NCBI GenBank assembly: GCA_031291335.1
Contig: JARLJF010000052.1
Location: 1-52,738, forward strand
Reading direction: 5' to 3'
Source: Pandoraea sp.
GTDB taxonomy: Bacteria > Pseudomonadota > Gammaproteobacteria > Burkholderiales > Burkholderiaceae
Length of the DNA: 52,738 nt
Both the position numbers and the translations under genes were made by a program. The notes under the pieces were generated by a model. That model was not told where the DNA came from, made no database searches, and worked only from the letters and a program-made list of their open reading frames with translations. This document shows, in pieces, positions 25,053 through 34,378 of this stretch; positions within the stretch are counted from its first letter, which is position 1, and the number at the start of each line of letters is the position of its first letter.

Positions 25053-25149
25053 AAAAAAAAACCCGAACCTCATGGGTCCGGGTTAAATCCACCAAAGGAG
25101 GAGGGTGGAGGAGACACTTGCAGGATTGCTGTGAAGCACAACAACCAAT
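25053..25149 (-). ncRNA. Candidate trans-acting small RNA with anti-Shine-Dalgarno loop
   Basis: Three stem-loops are visible on the minus strand in ~97 bases. Arm 1 pairs 25126-25133 with 25137-25144. Arm 2 pairs CCACC with GGTGG (25104-25108 with 25089-25093) and exposes CUCCUCCUUU in its 10-base loop, complementary to purine-rich ribosome-binding sites. More CUCC lies just 5' of it. Arm 3 is a 10-bp intrinsic terminator (25075-25084 with 25060-25069) followed by a U-run. A promoter fits exactly upstream. There is no plausible ORF. Small RNAs with CUCCU-type loops that block translation are known in Burkholderia and in alpha-proteobacteria, so this may be a homologue of one of those. Targets are unknown. 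Confidence 0.8.
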
Positions 25150-25155
25150 GACTGC

Positions 25156-25184
25156 AGTCTAGCAAACGAGATGGTGCGATGCAA
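25156..25184 (-). promoter_or_regulatory. Promoter of the candidate small RNA
   Basis: On the minus strand TTGCAT (25179-25184), a 17-base spacer and TAGACT (25156-25161), with TGC directly before the -10 (extended -10). The predicted start is about 25149, which places the RNA 5' end just ahead of its first hairpin. Confidence 0.75.
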
Positions 25185-25489
25185 GAAAATTTATAGTGCG
25201 AAATACAACACCACAATATGAAATGAACAACAAATATGCAGAATCACAATATGTCAATAAAAATCAATCACTTACAGTCATAAAACCGTATATAACATCC
25301 CGCTCCCTAGAGTCCATCACCTAGATTTAGGGTTTATCCCTCTGAAAACCCGATCAAAAAAGCGCCAATATTGCGATGCAGCAACCGTGGCCAATCGGGA
25401 TGGCTTTCAGGGTTTGCGGGCGGCATCGTACGCGGGTTTGCGTAAGCCGCTACAATTTTTGCTTGAACGGGATATCGGGGTTTCGAAAT
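25185..25489. other. AT-rich intergenic island upstream of osmC-like gene
   Basis: About 300 bases without a gene, far richer in A and T than the rest of the window between 25190 and 25345. CACAATATG occurs at 25212-25220 and again at 25245-25253, 33 bases apart. A TACAAT box at 25451-25456 could serve the OsmC gene. A-tracts directly behind the small-RNA promoter could act as UP elements or nucleoid-protein sites. No ORF of note. Confidence 0.5.
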
Positions 25490-25912
25490 ATGGAATGCAA
25501 GGTGAGTTGGATGGGCCAGGATGGCATGGCCTTCATCGCACAGACAGGTAGCGGCCACATCGTCGCGATGGATGGCGCGCCGGAAGGCGGCGGCCACAAT
25601 CAGGCACCGCGTCCGATGGAAATGCTGCTCGTCGGCACCGGGGGCTGCACCGCGTACGACGTGGTGCTGATTCTCAAGAAGAGCCGCGCCGAAGTGAAGG
25701 ACTGCAGTGTCACGCTCAAGGCCGAGCGCGCCAGCGAAGACCCGAAGGTCTTCACCAAGATTCACTTCCACTTCACGGTTACGGGCCGCAATCTGAACCC
25801 GGCCACCGTGGAGCGCGCCGTGACGCTCTCCCACGACAAGTACTGCTCGGCGTCGATCATGCTCGCCAAGACGGCGGAGCTCACGCATAGCGTCGAGATC
25901 GTCGAAGGCTGA
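25490..25912 (+). CDS. OsmC family protein (YhfA-like)
   Basis: 140 residues from the ATG at 25490 (MECKVSWMGQDGMAF); the earlier in-frame ATGs lie across the promoter region. The two cysteines of the OsmC/Ohr fold are in GGCTAYDVV and KYCSASIML. RPMEMLLVGTGGC is the family signature. OsmC/Ohr proteins reduce organic hydroperoxides with a Cys pair, while the YhfA-like subgroup has no settled substrate; sequence style is nearer YhfA. It is cytoplasmic. It is transcribed alone and ends at a bidirectional terminator shared with rnpB. Confidence 0.92.
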   Translation: MECKVSWMGQDGMAFIAQTGSGHIVAMDGAPEGGGHNQAPRPMEMLLVGTGGCTAYDVVLILKKSRAEVKDCSVTLKAERASEDPKVFTKIHFHFTVTGRNLNPATVERAVTLSHDKYCSASIMLAKTAELTHSVEIVEG

Positions 25913-25941
25913 GATTCGCAGGAATCCGGCTGTTGAAGCAC

Positions 25942-25975
25942 AAAAGGCTCCCACCGGGAGCCTTTTGCGTTTTAT
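25942..25975. terminator. Bidirectional intrinsic terminator (osmC-like / rnpB)
   Basis: AAAAGGCTCCC (25942-25952) pairs perfectly with GGGAGCCTTTT (25956-25966) around a 3-base loop, followed by T-rich sequence. It sits just 3' of the OsmC gene (plus) and of RNase P RNA (minus). Confidence 0.92.
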
Positions 25976-25981
25976 TGGGAT

Positions 25982-26391
<410 letters not shown>

Positions 26392-26472
26392 GGGCCGAAG
26401 TGTATCACGCGGATCGACGTCGCTGCCCTTCGGCTGGCGTGCCGCAGCCGGAACTGCGCACGGCCCGTGCCA

Positions 26473-27303
26473 TCACGCCTTTTGTCGCCGCCCCGGTCGG
26501 AAGACCGACCGGTCCAGATAGTACGAAGAGTCGGCGTTGGCCGGACACCAGCCGGGAATCCCCAACACCGGCAAAGGCGCGAAGTCACGCGTGGTCCACG
26601 ATGCGCTGGCAAGCATCGGCGCGATCTGGTCGTCGAGCCAAGCGCGACGCTCGGACGGCATCCAGCCGAAATAGGCGTGGGGAACGTCCACGATCCAGGC
26701 GTGTGCCGTCACCGCTTTGTACGGTGCGACGAGCTTCTCCAGCAAGGCATGTCCGAAAGGCTGGACTTCGCAGACCCGCCCCCAGTCGGCGCGACGGGTC
26801 ACAAAGAGTGTGTGCCAGTCGAATGCCCGCAACGCCTCGCCGAGTGCCTCATCGCTGCAGGCGAAGAGGATGGCATTCTCGTCGAACACAGTTGCGGCGT
26901 CGCGTGCGGCGCCCCGGGTGGCCTGCACGCCTTCAACGGCGATGGCCGCCGCCTGACGCGCATTGAGCGCCGCTTTACCGCGCGGAAAGGTCAACCAGAT
27001 CAGCGCGTTGAAGAAGTCATGCAGGTTCGCGCGTGTGGGAACGCCGCCCGTGGCCGCAATGAACGCCTCGTAGGCCATGGTGGCGGGCAGGTCTTCCTGC
27101 GCGACGAAGCGAAGCGCGCGTCCCTGTCCGCTCACCAACCCTGCCGCTGCGGCGTGTGCCGACAGGGCCTCGCGCCAGTCGCCATCGGCCAGCGCGCCCT
27201 GCCCTCGTTGCGCGACAGCGTCGAACCACGGTGCCCGCCAGTCGATCTCCGGCAGGCCGGACACGTCGGGCACCGTCGGCGCCTGTGCGCCGTCCACGCT
27301 CAA
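26473..27303 (-). CDS. DUF3025 domain-containing protein
   Basis: 276 residues. Family marks are [34 protein letters not shown] (central), [20 protein letters not shown] and the C-terminal [14 protein letters not shown] and [12 protein letters not shown]3025 is widespread in proteobacteria and has no established role. The start given is a TTG whose last two bases and the next A form the pyrC stop (TTGA overlap). A GTG at 27297 with AAGGG six bases upstream may be the real start. The overlap means translational coupling with pyrC, a link often seen for this family in Burkholderiales. There is no signal peptide. Confidence 0.9.
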   Translation of the reverse strand: MSVDGAQAPTVPDVSGLPEIDWRAPWFDAVAQRGQGALADGDWREALSAHAAAAGLVSGQGRALRFVAQEDLPATMAYEAFIAATGGVPTRANLHDFFNALIWLTFPRGKAALNARQAAAIAVEGVQATRGAARDAATVFDENAILFACSDEALGEALRAFDWHTLFVTRRADWGRVCEVQPFGHALLEKLVAPYKAVTAHAWIVDVPHAYFGWMPSERRAWLDDQIAPMLASASWTTRDFAPLPVLGIPGWCPANADSSYYLDRSVFRPGRRQKA

Positions 27304-28337
27304 CCCTTGAGCTTCCAGCCGATGACTTCCCCGGCACGCAGTGGCACCACGGTCGTGTCGCCCATCGGCAGTTCCGCAGGAAGTTCCCAGTCTTCGCGCA
27401 CCAGCGTGATCTTGTCGGCGTTGCGCGGCAGTTCGTAGAAATCCGGGCCGTGGAAGCTGGCGAACCCTTCGAACTTGTCGAGCGCATCGGCCTTGTCGAA
27501 CGCCTCGACGTACAACTCCACCGCGTGCAATGCCGTGTAGCAGCCCGCACAGCCGCAGGCAGCTTCCTTTACGCCACGCGCGTGCGGTGCGCTGTCGGTG
27601 CCCAGGAAGAAGCGCGCGCTACCCGACGTAGCCGCCTTCACGAGAGCTTCGCGATGTGTCTCGCGCTTGAGTACCGGCAGGCAGTAGTAATGCGGACGAA
27701 TCCCGCCCGTGAAGATCGCGTTGCGGTTGTACAGCAGGTGATGCGCGGTGATCGTCGCCGCGATGGGGCCTTCGGCCTGTGCAACGTACTCGGCGGCGTC
27801 CTTCGTGGTGATGTGCTCGAACACCACCTTGAGGCCCGGGAAATCACGGCGCAGCGGGGACATCACCTTGTCGATGAAGACCTTTTCACGGTCGAAAATA
27901 TCGATGTCGGAACTCGTCACTTCACCGTGCACGAGCAGCGGCATACCGACTTCCTGCATCGCTTCGAGCGCGCCGCGGCACTTGGCCAGATCGGTCACGC
28001 CGGCGTCCGAGTTCGTTGTCGCGCCAGCCGGATACAGCTTCACGCCGTGCACGAAGCCCGACGCCTTCGCGCGACGGATCTCGTCACCGGGCGTGTTGTC
28101 GGTCAGATACAGGGTCATCAGCGGCTCGAACGTGTTGCCGGCCGGACGCGCCGCAAGAATGCGCTCGCGATATGCCGCCGCATGCTCCGTCGTGGTGACC
28201 GGCGGCTTGAGGTTCGGCATGATGATCGCGCGGCCGAACTGGCGGGCGGTGTCGGGCAGCACACTCTTGAGCACGTCGCCATCGCGCACGTGCAGGTGCC
28301 AGTCATCGGGGCGGGTGATAGTCAGTTCGGTCGTCAT
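27300..28337 (-). CDS. pyrC: Dihydroorotase, class II
   Basis: 345 residues from ATG 28337 ([20 protein letters not shown]), matching E. coli PyrC in length. Metal and catalytic residues are in place: His14 and His16, carboxylated Lys100 (GVKLYP), His137 (LVHGEV), His175 (FEHITTKD) and Asp248 (LGTDSAPH). It cyclises carbamoyl-aspartate to dihydroorotate in pyrimidine synthesis. The frame continues 67 codons upstream, but that stretch is not family-like. It is co-transcribed with the overlapping DUF3025 gene and diverges from the glutamine amidotransferase gene across a 192-base gap. Confidence 0.97.
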   Translation of the reverse strand: MTTELTITRPDDWHLHVRDGDVLKSVLPDTARQFGRAIIMPNLKPPVTTTEHAAAYRERILAARPAGNTFEPLMTLYLTDNTPGDEIRRAKASGFVHGVKLYPAGATTNSDAGVTDLAKCRGALEAMQEVGMPLLVHGEVTSSDIDIFDREKVFIDKVMSPLRRDFPGLKVVFEHITTKDAAEYVAQAEGPIAATITAHHLLYNRNAIFTGGIRPHYYCLPVLKRETHREALVKAATSGSARFFLGTDSAPHARGVKEAACGCAGCYTALHAVELYVEAFDKADALDKFEGFASFHGPDFYELPRNADKITLVREDWELPAELPMGDTTVVPLRAGEVIGWKLKG

Positions 28338-28529
28338 GGGCGTTTTCCGGGGGCTGGGGAGGCTGCTGGCCCATGAAACCGCGGCGGCGTGGTGACGCGT
28401 CGGCGCGACGGACTTCTTGGGCGGGAATGTACGTGCACAGGGGCCGGTGCTATGCTTGTGCAACCCCATATTGTAACGGCAGCGGCGCTCAGACACGACG
28501 TGCGCAGCCAATCTTCGATTTACCCTTCC

Positions 28530-29360
28530 ATGTGCCAACTGCTCGCAATGAATTGCGCGGAACCGACCGATATCACGTTCTCATTTACCGGTTTCGCGGC
28601 GCGTGGGGGTGGCACCGATCACCATGCTGACGGCTGGGGTATCGCATTTTTCGAGGACAAGGCCTGCCGCCTTTTCATCGATCATCAGGCGGCGGCAAAC
28701 TCGCCCATCGCCGAATTGGTGAAGAAATATCCCATCAAGTCGAAAAACGTCATCGCGCATATCCGCAAAGCGACGCAAGGGATCGTTGAGCTGGAAAACT
28801 GCCATCCGTTCCAGCGCGAGCTGTGGGGACGCCACTGGATTTTCGCGCACAACGGCGATCTGCACGACTACGATCCGTTTCTCTCCGGCGTCTACCAGCC
28901 CGTGGGAACGACCGACAGCGAGCGCGCCTTCTGCGACATCATGCAGGGCTTGCGCAAGCGCTTCCCGGGCTCACAGCCGCCGCTTGACGAGCTGTTCCAC
29001 GCCATTGAGGACATCACGCGCACGATCACGCGCCACGGCGTATTCAATTTCGTTCTCTCGAACGGCCAGGCACTCGTTGCCCACTGCTCGACACGACTGC
29101 ACTTCATCGCTCGCCAGTGGCCGTTCGCGAAGGCGCATCTGATCGACGCCGACTGGGAAATCGATTTCGCCAAGTTCACCACGCCGGCCGACCGTGTCGC
29201 GGTGATCGCCACCGCGCCGCTCACCGACAACGAAGTCTGGACGACCTTCGAGCCGGGCGAGTTGATCCTGTTCGAGAAGGGCGCGCCGTCGCTGCGCACG
29301 GTGGTGCCGATTCCCGAAGCCGTTCGCCTGCGCAACGCACAGAACACGGCCTGCCAGTAA
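28530..29360 (+). CDS. Class II glutamine amidotransferase (YafJ-like)
   Basis: 276 residues from [12 protein letters not shown]. The nucleophile is Cys2 after Met removal, so the ATG at 28530 must be the start despite a longer open frame. [36 protein letters not shown] and FAHNGDL are the Ntn-type glutaminase motifs. Proteins of this YafJ group release ammonia from glutamine, but carry no synthase domain and their acceptor is unknown. A neighbouring pathway partner is not evident; pyrC is divergent. It ends at a strong terminator facing the glt operon. Confidence 0.92.
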   Translation: MCQLLAMNCAEPTDITFSFTGFAARGGGTDHHADGWGIAFFEDKACRLFIDHQAAANSPIAELVKKYPIKSKNVIAHIRKATQGIVELENCHPFQRELWGRHWIFAHNGDLHDYDPFLSGVYQPVGTTDSERAFCDIMQGLRKRFPGSQPPLDELFHAIEDITRTITRHGVFNFVLSNGQALVAHCSTRLHFIARQWPFAKAHLIDADWEIDFAKFTTPADRVAVIATAPLTDNEVWTTFEPGELILFEKGAPSLRTVVPIPEAVRLRNAQNTACQ

Positions 29361-29425
29361 GGCCCGCAACGCACGGCAGGCATCCGTCTGCCGGTCTGCC
29401 CGCGTGTCCGGCGGACGCGATGCCC

Positions 29426-29458
29426 ATAAAAAAAGCGTGCCCGAAGGCACGCTTTTTT
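29426..29458. terminator. Bidirectional intrinsic terminator (amidotransferase / glt operon)
   Basis: AAGCGTGCC and GGCACGCTT pair around CGAA, with an A-run before (from 29428) and TTTTTT after. The convergent amidotransferase gene and gltL both end here. Confidence 0.92.
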
Positions 29459-29478
29459 CGTTCCAGCCCTGAGGGAAA

Positions 29479-30204
29479 TCAGTGCAGGATCTTGGCCAGG
29501 AAGTCCTTGGCGCGGTCCGACTTCGGATTCGCGAAGAACTCGTCCTTCTTGACGTCTTCCACGATGATGCCCTGATCCATGAAGATCACGCGGTTCGCGA
29601 CCTTCTTGGCAAAGCCCATTTCGTGCGTGACGACCATCATGGTCATGCCTTCCTGAGCCAGTTCGACCATCACGTCGAGCACTTCGTTAATCATTTCCGG
29701 GTCGAGCGCCGAGGTCGGCTCATCGAACAGCATGGCAATCGGGTCCATGCACAAGGCACGGGCGATCGCCACACGCTGCTGCTGACCGCCCGAGAGCTGG
29801 CCCGGGAACTTGTGGGCATGTGCCGTCAGGCCCACGCGCTCGAGCAGCTTCAGCCCCTTCTCACGCGCGGCTTCCTTGCTGCGGCCGAGCACCTTGACCT
29901 GTGCGAGCGTCAGGTTTTCGGTAATCGACAGGTGCGGGAACAGTTCGAAGTGCTGGAACACCATGCCCACGCGTGCGCGCAGCTTGGCCAAGTTCGTCTT
30001 CGGGTCGGCGACCGACGTGCCATCCACGATGATCTCGCCTTGCTGGATCGGCTCCAGACCGTTGACGGTCTTGATGAGCGTGGACTTGCCCGAACCCGAC
30101 GGGCCGCACACCACCACGACTTCACCCTTCTTGACTTCAGTGGAGCAGTCCGTGAGCACCTGGAACTGGCCGTACCACTTGGAGACGTTTTTAAGGGTAA
30201 TCAT
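29479..30204 (-). CDS. gltL: Glutamate/aspartate ABC transporter ATP-binding protein
   Basis: 241 residues, a typical polar amino acid importer ATPase. Walker A is [10 protein letters not shown] (about 34-43), the ABC signature [15 protein letters not shown] (about 137-151) and Walker [12 protein letters not shown]; the H-loop is VVTHEMGFA. It powers uptake through GltJK. Its ATG overlaps the gltK stop by ATGA, so the genes are translationally coupled. As the last gene of gltI-J-K-L it lies next to a terminator. Family members also carry glutamine (GlnQ); gene order and the GltI-type binding protein favour glutamate/aspartate. Confidence 0.95.
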   Translation of the reverse strand: MITLKNVSKWYGQFQVLTDCSTEVKKGEVVVVCGPSGSGKSTLIKTVNGLEPIQQGEIIVDGTSVADPKTNLAKLRARVGMVFQHFELFPHLSITENLTLAQVKVLGRSKEAAREKGLKLLERVGLTAHAHKFPGQLSGGQQQRVAIARALCMDPIAMLFDEPTSALDPEMINEVLDVMVELAQEGMTMMVVTHEMGFAKKVANRVIFMDQGIIVEDVKKDEFFANPKSDRAKDFLAKILH

Positions 30205-30881
30205 TTCGCCAACCTCTTTTGAAGACGTTTAACCAACATCGAAACCGAGAAGCAGATCACGAAGTAGACTGCTCCGGCAAACACAATCATCGAAGGCAGC
30301 GTGCCGTCACGCTGGCCCACCTGATACGCCATACCGAAGAAATCGGACAAGGCGATCGCGTACACGAGCGAAGTATCCTGGAACAGAATGATGCCCTGCG
30401 TGAGCAGCAACGGCACCATGTTGCGGAACGCCTGCGGCAGCACCACGAGACCCATCGCCTGCCAGTACGACATGCCCAGTGCGAAGGCGGCGGACATCTG
30501 CCCGCGCGACACGCTCTGGATACCCGCGCGGATAATTTCCGAATAATACGCCGCTTCAAACAGCGAGAAGGCCACCAGCGCCGAGACCATCCGGATGTCC
30601 CACGTCGGCGGCACGTCGAGCAACGAACGCAGCACCTGCGGCACGATCAGGAAGAACCACAGCAGCACCATCAGCAGCGGAATCGAGCGGAACACGTTCA
30701 CGTACAGATCCGCGAACCACTTCAGTACCGTCACGCCGGACAGGCGCATCATCGCGAGCAATGTGCCCCAGACGATGCCCACGACCACGGCGAGCGCCGT
30801 GACCTGCAACGTGGTGATCATGCCCTTGATGAGCAACGGCATCGCGTCGATGGCGCCGCCCCAAGCGAAGATTTCACCCAT
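30201..30881 (-). CDS. gltK: Glutamate/aspartate ABC transporter permease GltK
   Basis: 226 residues from the ATG at 30881 ([27 protein letters not shown]); the open frame runs 16 codons further but into gltJ. Several membrane helices and the HisM-type loop [33 protein letters not shown] segment (the EAA motif, about 120-150) identify an amino acid importer permease. It pairs with GltJ in the inner membrane. Start and gltJ stop overlap as TAATG, and its stop overlaps the gltL start as ATGA, so the three genes are tightly coupled. Confidence 0.95.
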   Translation of the reverse strand: MGEIFAWGGAIDAMPLLIKGMITTLQVTALAVVVGIVWGTLLAMMRLSGVTVLKWFADLYVNVFRSIPLLMVLLWFFLIVPQVLRSLLDVPPTWDIRMVSALVAFSLFEAAYYSEIIRAGIQSVSRGQMSAAFALGMSYWQAMGLVVLPQAFRNMVPLLLTQGIILFQDTSLVYAIALSDFFGMAYQVGQRDGTLPSMIVFAGAVYFVICFSVSMLVKRLQKRLAK

Positions 30882-31621
30882 TATTTGCCCCCGATGTAGC
30901 CCGGCAGGCGGGTCTTCGATTCGAGCCAACGCATGAACGTGAGCACGACGATGTTGATGATCATGTACGCGATCGTCACTGCGATGAACGACTCGTAGCT
31001 ATGCGCCGTGTAATCGATGAGCTGCTTGCCCTGACCCGTCAGTTCGAGCAGGTTCACCGTCGAGATCACGGCCGAGTTCTTGAAGATGTTGACGAATTCC
31101 GACGTGATTGGCGGGATCACCACACGGAAAGCCACCGGCAGCAGCACGAAGCGATACGTCTGCGGCAACGTCAGGCCCATGGCCAGGCCGGCATTCTTCT
31201 GGCCTTTGGGCAGCGAATTGATACCGGAACGTACCTGTTCACACACCCGGGCTGCCGTAAAGAGCCCCAGGCCGATCACACCGGTGAGCAGCGAGACGTT
31301 CGCCGGATTGAGCGAGAACAGCCACTGGCGGACGCCTTCCGGCAGGAAGTCGGGCGCCACGTAATACCAGAAGAACAACTGCACGAGCAGCGGGATATTC
31401 CGGAATAGCTCCACGTAGCCCGCCGCGAAGCCGGAAATCCATTTGTTGGGAACGGTACGCATCACGCCGAGCACGGAGCCCACGATTAGCGCAATGATCC
31501 AGCCACCAAGGCCGACCGCAAGCGTGAGCTTGAAGCCTGAGAGCAACCAACCGAAGTAGGTCGTACCCTCACCGGTAGCCACCGGCTGGAAGAAAAAACT
31601 GAAATCGAGACCGATAGCCAT
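30881..31621 (-). CDS. gltJ: Glutamate/aspartate ABC transporter permease GltJ
   Basis: 246 residues with [13 protein letters not shown] at the start, about five membrane helices and the EAA-type loop [21 protein letters not shown] (about 130-150, given as [13 protein letters not shown] followed by LPKGQK). [14 protein letters not shown] is typical of the GltJ subgroup. It forms the heterodimeric channel with GltK. It lies downstream of gltI, separated by a 108-base gap that contains a strong terminator-like hairpin, so it is probably made in smaller amounts than the binding protein. Confidence 0.95.
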   Translation of the reverse strand: MAIGLDFSFFFQPVATGEGTTYFGWLLSGFKLTLAVGLGGWIIALIVGSVLGVMRTVPNKWISGFAAGYVELFRNIPLLVQLFFWYYVAPDFLPEGVRQWLFSLNPANVSLLTGVIGLGLFTAARVCEQVRSGINSLPKGQKNAGLAMGLTLPQTYRFVLLPVAFRVVIPPITSEFVNIFKNSAVISTVNLLELTGQGKQLIDYTAHSYESFIAVTIAYMIINIVVLTFMRWLESKTRLPGYIGGK

Positions 31622-31645
31622 GATCTCCCCTTTTCTACTTGTCTT

Positions 31646-31683
31646 GCTTAAAAAGAAGCGGAAGGATTGACTCCTTCCGCTTC
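31646..31683 (-). terminator. Intercistronic partial terminator between gltI and gltJ
   Basis: GAAGCGGAAGGA (31655-31666) pairs perfectly with TCCTTCCGCTTC (31672-31683) around 5 bases. On the minus strand it is followed by a T-run (complement of AAAA at 31651-31654 and neighbours). This should stop part of the transcripts after gltI. Confidence 0.8.
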
Positions 31684-31729
31684 GGCATTACGCACTGACT
31701 GTGCTCAGCGATCCCGCAAGCCGTAAGGC

Positions 31730-32638
31730 TTACTTGGTGCCCTGAACGTCAGCATTGTCGTTCGGCGACTTCCACAGCGAGGCCATTTCGGCCGACGGCG
31801 GGAAGTCCATGTTCACGCCGTTGAGTGCCGGAATCGGTTGCTGGAACCACTTGGCGTAGTCCTTTTGTGCCTGACCCGACTTCTGGTAGTCCGCGACGGC
31901 CTTGTCCACCAGCTTCTTGAAGGCCGGATCGTCCTTGCGCATCATGCAGCCGTAGGCTTCGTACGATTGCGGCTTGCCGACGATGCTGTAGTCCTTGGCG
32001 TCCTTGAACTTGGCACGCTCACCGGCGAGCAAGGCGTCATCCATCATGAACGCAACGGCACGGCCCGAGTGCAGCGTGATCGCTGCTTCGCCGTGGTCCT
32101 TGGCGCTGATGATGTTCATGCCCAGGTTTTCTTTCTGGTTCATCTCGCGCAGCAGACGCTCGGAGGTCGTGCCCGCCGTGGTCACGACGTTCTTGCCCTT
32201 GAGGTCGGCGAAGTCCTTGATGCCCGAGCTGTTCTTCGTCAGCAAACGCGTGCCGATGATGAAGAACGTGTTCGAGAACGCAGCCTGCTTCTGACGCTCG
32301 GCATTGTTCGTGGTCGAACCGCACTCGATGTCGATCGTGCCATTTTGAACCAGCGGAATGCGGTTCTGCGACGTGATCGGGGTCTGCTTGGCATCCAGCT
32401 TCGCCAGCTTCAGTTCTTTCTTTGCTTCGGCAACGATTGCCATGGCCACGTCGTTGGCATAGCCGACGACATTGTGGTTGTTGTCATAGAACGAGAAGGG
32501 GATCGACGACTCGCGGTTTCCCAGCGAGATGATGCCAGTGTCCTTGATTTTTTTGAGGGTACCGCTTTCCTGCGCCTGAGCAGCACCTGCCATCAGGCCC
32601 ACACAGCACATCGCCAACGCAATTTTCGAGAGGGTCAT
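31730..32638 (-). CDS. gltI: Glutamate/aspartate periplasmic binding protein
   Basis: 302 residues from ATG 32638. A clear signal peptide (MTLSKIALAMCCVGLMAGAA, cut likely after AQA near residue 23) directs it to the periplasm. The mature protein has LGNRESSIPFSFYDN, DIECGSTTNNAERQ and GTTSERLLREMN, all typical of GltI/DEBP-type binding proteins for glutamate and aspartate. It delivers ligand to GltJK-L. Upstream is an extended -10 (TGCTAAAAT, 32669-32677 minus strand) and, further up, two inverted repeats that look like regulator sites. A hairpin after the gene should favour its excess over the membrane parts. Confidence 0.94.
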   Translation of the reverse strand: MTLSKIALAMCCVGLMAGAAQAQESGTLKKIKDTGIISLGNRESSIPFSFYDNNHNVVGYANDVAMAIVAEAKKELKLAKLDAKQTPITSQNRIPLVQNGTIDIECGSTTNNAERQKQAAFSNTFFIIGTRLLTKNSSGIKDFADLKGKNVVTTAGTTSERLLREMNQKENLGMNIISAKDHGEAAITLHSGRAVAFMMDDALLAGERAKFKDAKDYSIVGKPQSYEAYGCMMRKDDPAFKKLVDKAVADYQKSGQAQKDYAKWFQQPIPALNGVNMDFPPSAEMASLWKSPNDNADVQGTK

Positions 32639-32668
32639 TCCTTGGTCTCCTTGGCACAAAACGAATGC

Positions 32669-32677
32669 ATTTTAGCA
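32669..32677 (-). promoter_or_regulatory. gltI extended -10 promoter
   Basis: TGCTAAAAT on the minus strand, with the hexamer at 32669-32674. The predicted start is about 32662, 24 bases before gltI. No good -35 lies 17 bases upstream, so activation by an upstream-bound regulator is plausible. Confidence 0.55.
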
Positions 32678-32717
32678 CTGCAATTGCCTATTTTTTTATT
32701 CTCGAATGTCCGGAACG

Positions 32718-32735
32718 TACGTCTTTTTTGACGTA
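32718..32735. promoter_or_regulatory. Inverted repeat upstream of gltI
   Basis: TACGTC and GACGTA flank six T residues. A wider pair, GAATGT/CCGG against CCG/ACATTC, surrounds it (about 32704-32753). It is centred roughly 65 bases upstream of the predicted gltI transcription start, a normal activator position. Confidence 0.5.
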
Positions 32736-32758
32736 AATCGCCCCGAACATTCTGTTTT

Positions 32759-32774
32759 TACGCATTAATGCGTA
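32759..32774. promoter_or_regulatory. 16-base perfect palindrome upstream of gltI
   Basis: TACGCATTAATGCGTA is self-complementary throughout. It lies between the gdhA stop (32804) and the gltI promoter, about 105 bases upstream of the predicted gltI start. It looks like a dimeric regulator site; the protein is unknown. Confidence 0.5.
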
Positions 32775-32803
32775 TTACTACTTAGCTCGACAGCACCGCC
32801 AGA

Positions 32804-34090
32804 TCAGGGGTACAGGCCTCGCATCTCACGGGCTTGCAGGATACGGGTACATGCGACGATGAATGCGGCGGTACGCAGCGAAACCTTGTGTTCCTGCGCC
32901 ACATTCCACACCCCATCGAACGCTTCGCGCATGATGCGCTCGAGTCGGTTGTTGATCTCTTCCTCGGTCCAGAAGAAGCTCGAGAAATCCTGCACCCACT
33001 CGAAATACGAGACCGTCACGCCGCCCGCATTGGCGACCACGTCCGGCACCACGAGGATGTTCTTGCTACGCAGAATGTCGTCGGCGGCCGTCGTCGTCGG
33101 GCCGTTGGCGCCCTCAACCACGACCTTTGCGCGGATCTTGTCAGCGTTTTTCTCGGTGATCTGGTTTTCCAGCGCCGCCGGGATCAGGAATTCGCAGTCC
33201 AGCGACCAGAATTCGTCGTCCTTGATGGTCTCGGCTGCCGGGAAACCACCCACGCCGCCCGTTTCGGCCACGTGCTTGAGCAGGTTCGCCACATCGAGGC
33301 CGTCCGACTTGTAGATGGTGCCGGTGTGATCTTGCACGCCAACGACATGGGCGCCAGCTTCATGGAACAGGCGGGCAGCGATACCGCCCACGTTGCCGAA
33401 GCCCTGCACGATCACGCGCGCACCGCGCACGTCCATGCCCAGGCGGCGGGCCGCTTCGCAGCTCACCACGAACACACCACGGCCGGTCGCTTCGCGACGG
33501 CCCAGCGAGCCACCCAGCGAGATCGGCTTGCCCGTCACAACGCCCGTGGCGGTGGAACCCTCGTTCATCGAGTAGGTGTCCATCATCCACGCCATGATCT
33601 GCTCATTGGTGTTGACGTCCGGTGCCGGGATGTCCTTCGTCGGCCCGATGATGATGTTGATTTCGCTGGTGTAACGACGCGTGAGGCGCTCGAGTTCGCC
33701 GCGCGAGAGCTTGCGCGGATCGACGCGGATACCGCCCTTGGCGCCGCCGTACGGCACGTTCACGGCCGCATTCTTGACCGACATCCAGGCCGACAGGGCC
33801 ATGACTTCGGAGAGCGTGACATCCTGGTGGAAGCGCACGCCACCCTTGCCGGGGCCGCGCGAGGTGTTGTGCTGGACACGATAGCCCTCGAAATGGGCGA
33901 TGGTGCCGTTGTCGAGTTCGATCGGGCAGTCGACGATCAGGATACGCTTCGGGCGCTTGAGGGTTTCGACCCAGCGCGAGAGCGAACCCAGATAGGGGGT
34001 AACGCGATCGACCTGTTGGAGGTAGTTACCCCAGGGGCCGAGGTGCTCGGCGTCGAGGTAAGAAGGCAAGGCATGTAACGTTTGCGACAT
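32804..34090 (-). CDS. gdhA: Glutamate dehydrogenase
   Basis: 428 residues from [28 protein letters not shown] and PYGGAKGGI (catalytic Lys) form the glutamate/2-oxoglutarate site, PAPDVNT holds the catalytic Asp, and [11 protein letters not shown] is the coenzyme-binding motif. It interconverts glutamate and 2-oxoglutarate plus ammonia. The length and motifs put it in the hexameric small-subunit class; coenzyme choice cannot be read with confidence. It is upstream of gltIJKL on the same strand and downstream of a LysR gene. Together they suggest glutamate import and catabolism under common nutrient control, though gdhA has its own upstream gap. Confidence 0.96.
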   Translation of the reverse strand: MSQTLHALPSYLDAEHLGPWGNYLQQVDRVTPYLGSLSRWVETLKRPKRILIVDCPIELDNGTIAHFEGYRVQHNTSRGPGKGGVRFHQDVTLSEVMALSAWMSVKNAAVNVPYGGAKGGIRVDPRKLSRGELERLTRRYTSEINIIIGPTKDIPAPDVNTNEQIMAWMMDTYSMNEGSTATGVVTGKPISLGGSLGRREATGRGVFVVSCEAARRLGMDVRGARVIVQGFGNVGGIAARLFHEAGAHVVGVQDHTGTIYKSDGLDVANLLKHVAETGGVGGFPAAETIKDDEFWSLDCEFLIPAALENQITEKNADKIRAKVVVEGANGPTTTAADDILRSKNILVVPDVVANAGGVTVSYFEWVQDFSSFFWTEEEINNRLERIMREAFDGVWNVAQEHKVSLRTAAFIVACTRILQAREMRGLYP

Positions 34091-34199
34091 CGTTGGATTC
34101 TCCGGCTTCAATCGGCGCCGCAGGCACACACCGTGCTTACGACACGAATGGCTGGCACTTTACAAAGAACCGTCGAGAACAATCCAATGCCGAATAAAC

Positions 34200-34224
34200 A
34201 TGCATCTATGCATTTCATGCATAG
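34200..34224. promoter_or_regulatory. ATGCAT repeats and inverted repeat upstream of gdhA
   Basis: ATGCAT occurs three times (34200-34205, 34208-34213, 34217-34222). The last two are part of the perfect inverted repeat CTATGCAT/ATGCATAG (34206-34213 with 34217-34224). It is 110-135 bases before the gdhA start codon, a good position for a regulator of gdhA. Confidence 0.6.
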
Positions 34225-34316
34225 TTTTAACCTGACGGCTATTTCACCCTTATGCCACGCGAATGACGGCAAACACCTGCGAACGCCAGAGTGCTGCGAG
34301 ACCCTACTTCGGGCCC

Positions 34317-34346
34317 GGTATTTCCCCGGTAAGGATGGGAAATACC
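34317..34346 (-). promoter_or_regulatory. Inverted repeat downstream of the LysR gene
   Basis: GGTATTTCCC (34317-34326) and GGGAAATACC (34337-34346) are perfect 10-base arms around a 10-base loop, 33 bases past the LysR stop. There is no T-tract, so it may be a 3' end structure or an operator for gdhA. Confidence 0.5.
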
Positions 34347-34378
34347 TCGGTACCGGACACCTCTGTGCCGACGCTGCG

